From Ruminococcus sp. UBA4240 (lineage in GTDB: Bacteria > Bacillota > Clostridia > Oscillospirales > Ruminococcaceae): a stretch of 16,997 bases of DNA. Of this stretch, positions 14,264 through 16,997 are shown in pieces; the stretch's first letter is position 1, and each line of letters starts with the position of its first letter. The notes beneath the pieces were generated by a model. The model was not told the DNA's origin and made no database searches. It saw nothing but the letters and a program-made list of their open reading frames with translations. Where the stretch lies: assembly GCA_002395525.1 (NCBI GenBank), contig DGXE01000024.1, positions 1 through 16,997 of the forward strand. The letters run 5' to 3'. The translations under genes and the position numbers were made by a program.

Positions 14264-15477
14264 TTAAGTACCCTTATGGTGGTGATGACTCCGCCTGCAA
14301 GCTGTGACAGCTTCTCGTTAAGGAGCCCCTCCTCATCGGCGGCGGTGATGAATGCGTTCTCTCCGGTTATCCTCTCCGGGGTTTTGAGGAAGGTGACCTC
14401 CCCCATTGCGGCAGTGATCTCATCTTTTGAGGCGGTGGTGCGCACAAAGAGACGTGTTACAGCGTGCTCCGGCTTTTCAATGAAGCTGTCGTCGGTGCTG
14501 TCCTCCCACATACGGGTCATGACCGTGCCGTCAGCCTTTGCACAGGTTATCACATCCCCCAGCACTGCGCTTGCGGTGGGCAGCTTGCCTGCGCCCTTTC
14601 CGTAGAACATTACCTCATCAAAGCCGTTGCCGTAGACGGTTATGGCGTTGAATACGTCCGTCACATGGGCAAGCTGGTTCTTGCAGGATACAAAGCGGGG
14701 GGCTACAAGGGGCAGGTATTTGTCACCGTGCTTTTCCACAGAGGCTATGAGCTTTAAGGCGTAGCCGTTGGCTGAGGCATATTCCGCATCCTCAAGGGTA
14801 AGGGACATTATGCCCTCTGTGGGCACCATTTCGGGGTATACGTGCTTCCCGGATATCATGGAGGCAAGTATGCATATCTTGCGGCAGGCATCGTGACCCT
14901 CTATATCTGCAGTGGGATCCTTTTCAGCATAGCCCAGATCCTGGGCGGTCTTCAGCGCTCTTTCAAGGGGCATATTCTCCTCTATCATCTTGGTGAGGAT
15001 GAAGTTGGTGGTGCCGTTTACTATGCCGGCAGCACCTGTCAGCTCATTGGCGCAAAGACAGGTGTGCATGGGCTCTATGACGGGGATGGCACCGCCTGTG
15101 GATGCCTCAAAGGCGAAGTTGCAGTTGTGCTCCCGTGCAGTCTTCAGCAGCTCTGCCCCCTTCTTGGCAACAAGCTCCTTGTTGGAGGTGCACACGCTCT
15201 TCCCCTTTTCAAGGCAGCGCTTTACAAAGTCAAAGGCAGGGTTCACGCCCCCCATGACCTCCGCTACCACCTTTACCTCCGGGTCACTCAGGATGTCGTT
15301 TATATCCTTTGTGAACAGGTTTGAGTAGGAGAGCCCGGGGAAATCACGTATATCAAGGATGTAGCCCAGCTCCAGGTCAAAGCCCTCTCTCTTGTTGATA
15401 AGGTCTTTGTTCATGAAAAACAGTTCCGCTGTGCCGGAGCCTACCACTCCATGGCCCAAGATCGCAAATTTGGTCAT
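14260..15477 (-). CDS. hom: Homoserine dehydrogenase
   Basis: This enzyme reduces aspartate semialdehyde to homoserine with NAD(P)H, the branch step toward threonine and methionine. Numbered from the ATG at 15477 (405 residues), it shows the dinucleotide fold ILGHGVVGSG (6-15), EVMGG and SNKELVAKKG in the nucleotide domain, NGTTNFIL (154-161), and the catalytic block DPTADIEGHDACRK (187-200) with the conserved acidic residues and Lys200. The last ~65 residues (TRLFVRTTASKDE ... VITTIRVLK) look like a shortened ACT regulatory domain, so the protein is slightly smaller than the ~430-residue Bacillus enzyme. GGAAGAG lies 8 bp before this ATG; a GTG three codons earlier at 15486 overlaps the upstream stop but has no proper site. 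It is preceded 5 bp away by the ACT regulator gene, and followed by traX rather than the more usual thrB. Confidence 0.95.
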   Translation of the reverse strand: MTKFAILGHGVVGSGTAELFFMNKDLINKREGFDLELGYILDIRDFPGLSYSNLFTKDINDILSDPEVKVVAEVMGGVNPAFDFVKRCLEKGKSVCTSNKELVAKKGAELLKTAREHNCNFAFEASTGGAIPVIEPMHTCLCANELTGAAGIVNGTTNFILTKMIEENMPLERALKTAQDLGYAEKDPTADIEGHDACRKICILASMISGKHVYPEMVPTEGIMSLTLEDAEYASANGYALKLIASVEKHGDKYLPLVAPRFVSCKNQLAHVTDVFNAITVYGNGFDEVMFYGKGAGKLPTASAVLGDVITCAKADGTVMTRMWEDSTDDSFIEKPEHAVTRLFVRTTASKDEITAAMGEVTFLKTPERITGENAFITAADEEGLLNEKLSQLAGGVITTIRVLK

Positions 15478-15482
15478 TGTTA

Positions 15483-15935
15483 TCACTCTTCCGATATTAA
15501 TTTTATCTCTACCACACCGGGGTTGCCCCTGAGCTTTCCGCAGAGCGCCGCCCCTGATGTGCTGTCAGACAGCTTTACCGTTACGGTCACAGCCGCCGCC
15601 CCGTCCACAGGAACGCTCTGGTTGAGGGTCAGTACATTCGCCCCGTTGGAGTGCAGTGCCGAAAGCAGGGAGGAAAGCACCCCCGGCTCGTCCTTCAGCA
15701 CTGTGTAGAAGGACACTATCCGTGCGGTGAGCTTTTCCTCATAGGTGTATATGCTGTCACGGTACTTGTAGAAGGCACTGCGGGATATTCCCACAGCCCT
15801 GCACGCCGACTGGTACGACTTTTCCTCTCCGCAGGCGATGAGGCGCTTTGCCTCCATGACCCTGATAAACACATCGGGCAGCACATCAAGGCTCACCACC
15901 GCATAGCCGCGGCGCATATCGTTATCCTTTGCCAT
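15483..15935 (-). CDS. ACT domain-containing protein (UPF0735 / PheB type)
   Basis: The 150-residue protein matches the PheB/UPF0735 family: a helix-turn-helix-like N-terminal block (SACRAVGISRSAFYKYRDSI, residues 43-62) followed by an ACT domain (about 74-150, with LKDEPGVLSSLLSALHSNGANVLTLNQS). ACT domains bind small ligands, usually amino acids, and this family is regularly found next to hom in Firmicutes, which suggests amino-acid-sensing control of the threonine branch. The open frame reaches back to an ATG at 16022, but that codon lies inside the -10 box of the promoter, and the added residues (LCICCGLCRR and so on) are foreign to the family. The ATG at 15935 has GGAAGGG about 11 bp upstream and gives the normal MAKDNDMRRGYAVVSLDVLPD start. 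It ends 5 bp before hom. Confidence 0.9.
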   Translation of the reverse strand: MAKDNDMRRGYAVVSLDVLPDVFIRVMEAKRLIACGEEKSYQSACRAVGISRSAFYKYRDSIYTYEEKLTARIVSFYTVLKDEPGVLSSLLSALHSNGANVLTLNQSVPVDGAAAVTVTVKLSDSTSGAALCGKLRGNPGVVEIKLISEE

Positions 15936-15952
15936 ATCCCGGCATCCCTTCC

Positions 15953-15983
15953 AAAAAGAAAAGCCATGCACCCGCCTGCATAG
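15953..15983 (-). promoter_or_regulatory. Possible attenuator-like hairpin in the ACT-hom leader
   Basis: In the transcript, CUAUGCA (15977-15983) can pair with UGCAUGG (15964-15970), seven pairs including one G-U, around a 6-nt GGCGGG loop, followed by the pyrimidine run CUUUUCUUUUU. The stem is weak. There is no leader peptide rich in Thr or Ile codons. It is listed because it stands between the promoter and the first gene. Confidence 0.3.
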
Positions 15984-16020
15984 TCCGCAGCAGATACACA
16001 GTTGTATTTGAGATGAATAC

Positions 16021-16049
16021 ATTCTACCACTTTTTCAGGTGTTTGTCAA
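16021..16049 (-). promoter_or_regulatory. Sigma-70-type promoter of the ACT-hom-traX unit
   Basis: The minus strand reads TTGACA (16044-16049), 17 bp, then TAGAAT (16021-16026). Transcription would start near 16014, leaving a leader of about 79 nt before the ATG at 15935. Confidence 0.87.
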
Positions 16050-16114
16050 GGGATTAGCAAAAAAAACAGAAGGCGTGCGGAAGGATAAGCCCTGACAGCA
16101 AACAGCCGCCCCCT

Positions 16115-16131
16115 CTTTTCCGCAAAAGCGC
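16115..16131 (+). repeat. Second copy of the palindromic core
   Basis: CTTTTCCGCAAAAGCGC matches the core at 11824-11840 except for two central bases. It overlaps the inverted repeat AAAAGC-gca-GCTTTT (16124-16138). Its distance to the following heptamer array (41 bp) and the relative orientation match those in the other copy. On the minus strand the hairpin could also weakly help to end symporter transcription, though no T-run follows directly; a run of eight T lies further down at 16059-16066. Confidence 0.6.
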
Positions 16132-16172
16132 AGCTTTTACATGAAAGGAGGAGGACGGGCTGATGACTCATT

Positions 16173-16207
16173 TTTACTTATTACCTATTACTTGCTGCTT
16201 GCTCCCT
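16173..16207 (+). repeat. Degenerate heptamer array overlapping the symporter stop codon
   Basis: In steps of seven the plus strand reads TTTACTT, ATTACCT, ATTACTT, GCTGCTT, GCTCCCT. The complement of the first three (AAGTAAT, AGGTAAT, AAGTAAA) is nearly the same as the start of the array at 11727. The array crosses the 3' end of the symporter gene and provides its last codons, its TAA, and an immediately following in-frame TAG. Confidence 0.72.
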
Positions 16208-16997
16208 CGTAGCATTTGAATGCATCCTCTGCGTGCTGTGCGTCAGAGCCGTCCTTCTTCATGGTAAGGGCGCTGATGATGGGGCACAGGATCAGGGTGG
16301 AGATCATGGTGAATGCGCCGCAGTTGAGGGGAGAGAGGATGTTGAGCTTCCAGCCCAGACCCTTTACAGCCTCAACGGCTGCGGGGAAGTAGCCCATGCT
16401 GAACAGCACCGTGTGTATAACGGTTATGCCTACGCCCCAGGCAAAGCAGAATGCCACTGCCGCACGGGAGATCTTCTTTGAGTACAGCCCCCACAGGAAG
16501 GGTGCCAGGAATGCCCCTGCCAGAGCGCCCCATGAAATGGACATAAGGGTGGTGATGTAGGTGTTCTTGTTCATGGCAAGGATAACGGAAAGGGCAAGGA
16601 ATACCACGATGAGCACACGCATCATGAGCACCTGCTTTTCCTCGGTCATGTCCTTCTTGAAGGGCTTGATAAGGTCAATGGTCATAGTGGAGGAGGAGGT
16701 GAGCACCAGAGAGGACAGTGTGGACATGGATGCGGACAGCACCAGTACCACCAGCAGCCCCATAAGGGCATCCGGGAGGGCTTCGCTCATCATTCCGGGG
16801 ATGATGGCATCGTACTCCAGCTTGCCGTTTGCAAGGGTGGCAAGGGCTGTCTTGCCGGCTTCACCGGTGGTGGTGGCATATAGTCTGCCGAAGCCTCCCA
16901 GGAAGTAGGAGCCTCCTGCCACTACAAAGGCGAATATGGTAGAGATTATGCTGCCCCTCTTGATGGCGGCATCGTCCTTGATGGCGTAGAACTTCTG
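16188..16997 (-). CDS. Sodium:solute symporter family (SSF) transporter, C-terminal part
   Basis: The visible 269 residues are the C-terminal half of an SSF (PutP-type) Na+-coupled transporter in the membrane. The frame is open to the right edge (QKFYAIKDDAAIKRGSIIST), so the start lies outside. The SSF signature LSASMSTLSSLVLTSSST contains the serines that in PutP form the Na2 sodium site (SAxMSTLxxxLLxxSS). Before it is a loop with GRLYATTTGEAGK, and after it about five more membrane segments. The substrate cannot be told from this half; proline, pantothenate and monocarboxylates are all transported by relatives. The hydrophilic tail is short (KKDGSDAQHAEDAFKCYEGASSK). The last four codons and stop are formed by a heptamer repeat shared with the secD-htrA region. 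The apparent GTG start at 16922 is internal. Confidence 0.92.
   Translation of the reverse strand, partial: QKFYAIKDDAAIKRGSIISTIFAFVVAGGSYFLGGFGRLYATTTGEAGKTALATLANGKLEYDAIIPGMMSEALPDALMGLLVVLVLSASMSTLSSLVLTSSSTMTIDLIKPFKKDMTEEKQVLMMRVLIVVFLALSVILAMNKNTYITTLMSISWGALAGAFLAPFLWGLYSKKISRAAVAFCFAWGVGITVIHTVLFSMGYFPAAVEAVKGLGWKLNILSPLNCGAFTMISTLILCPIISALTMKKDGSDAQHAEDAFKCYEGASSK

Noticed and set aside
15936..16022. Leader peptide or Cys-rich N-terminal metal site of the ACT protein
   Set aside because: The start codon falls inside the -10 box, and the sequence has no Thr or Ile codon run as expected of an attenuation peptide.

Overview
The window looks like chromosome from a Gram-positive, anaerobic gut-type Firmicute, most probably a Ruminococcus-like member of the Oscillospiraceae. 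The grounds are: separate secD and secF genes, several LxxC lipoproteins with Thr/Glu/Ala-rich spacers, a YqeG phosphatase, a small BOFH-type ACT regulator (B. subtilis PheB type) next to homoserine dehydrogenase, strong AGGAG ribosome-binding sites and consensus TTGACA/TATAAT promoters. The taxon is inferred from gene style, not from a marker gene. All genes except htrA are on the minus strand.

Layout, reading the minus strand from high to low coordinates. (1) 16188-16997 is the C-terminal part of a sodium:solute symporter that runs off the right edge. (2) 16049-13466 is a three-gene unit: ACT-domain regulator, homoserine dehydrogenase (hom) and a TraX-family membrane protein. It has a clear promoter and ends at a terminator shared with htrA, which converges on it. 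(3) 12053-13402 on the plus strand is an HtrA/DegP-type membrane-anchored serine protease. (4) 11682-9169 is secD-secF, with a consensus promoter and an intrinsic terminator. (5) 9160 to the left edge is a tightly packed eight-gene run behind one visible promoter: SGNH esterase lipoprotein, DUF3298 lipoprotein, YqeG HAD phosphatase, rhomboid-like membrane protein, Ig-like lipoprotein, YfhO-type membrane protein, pRiA4b ORF-3-like protein, and the ATPase part of GMP synthetase.

The theme of the middle of the window is export and envelope maintenance: SecDF drives late translocation, HtrA degrades misfolded exported protein, and the neighbouring operon makes three lipoproteins and two polytopic membrane proteins.

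The most unusual structure is not a gene. The secD-htrA intergenic region carries two arrays of degenerate 7-bp repeats in opposite orientation, placed about 42 bp on either side of a palindromic core (CTTTTTTGCAAAAGCGC). A half-copy of the same layout, with the core (CTTTTCCGCAAAAGCGC), about the same spacing and the same relative orientation, lies 4.3 kb away and supplies the stop codon of the symporter gene. This looks like a dispersed intergenic repeat element. Other points of interest are a GMP synthetase with no amidotransferase domain, a rhomboid-like protein without any catalytic residue, and a traX-type gene translationally coupled to hom. All alignments and counts were made by eye.
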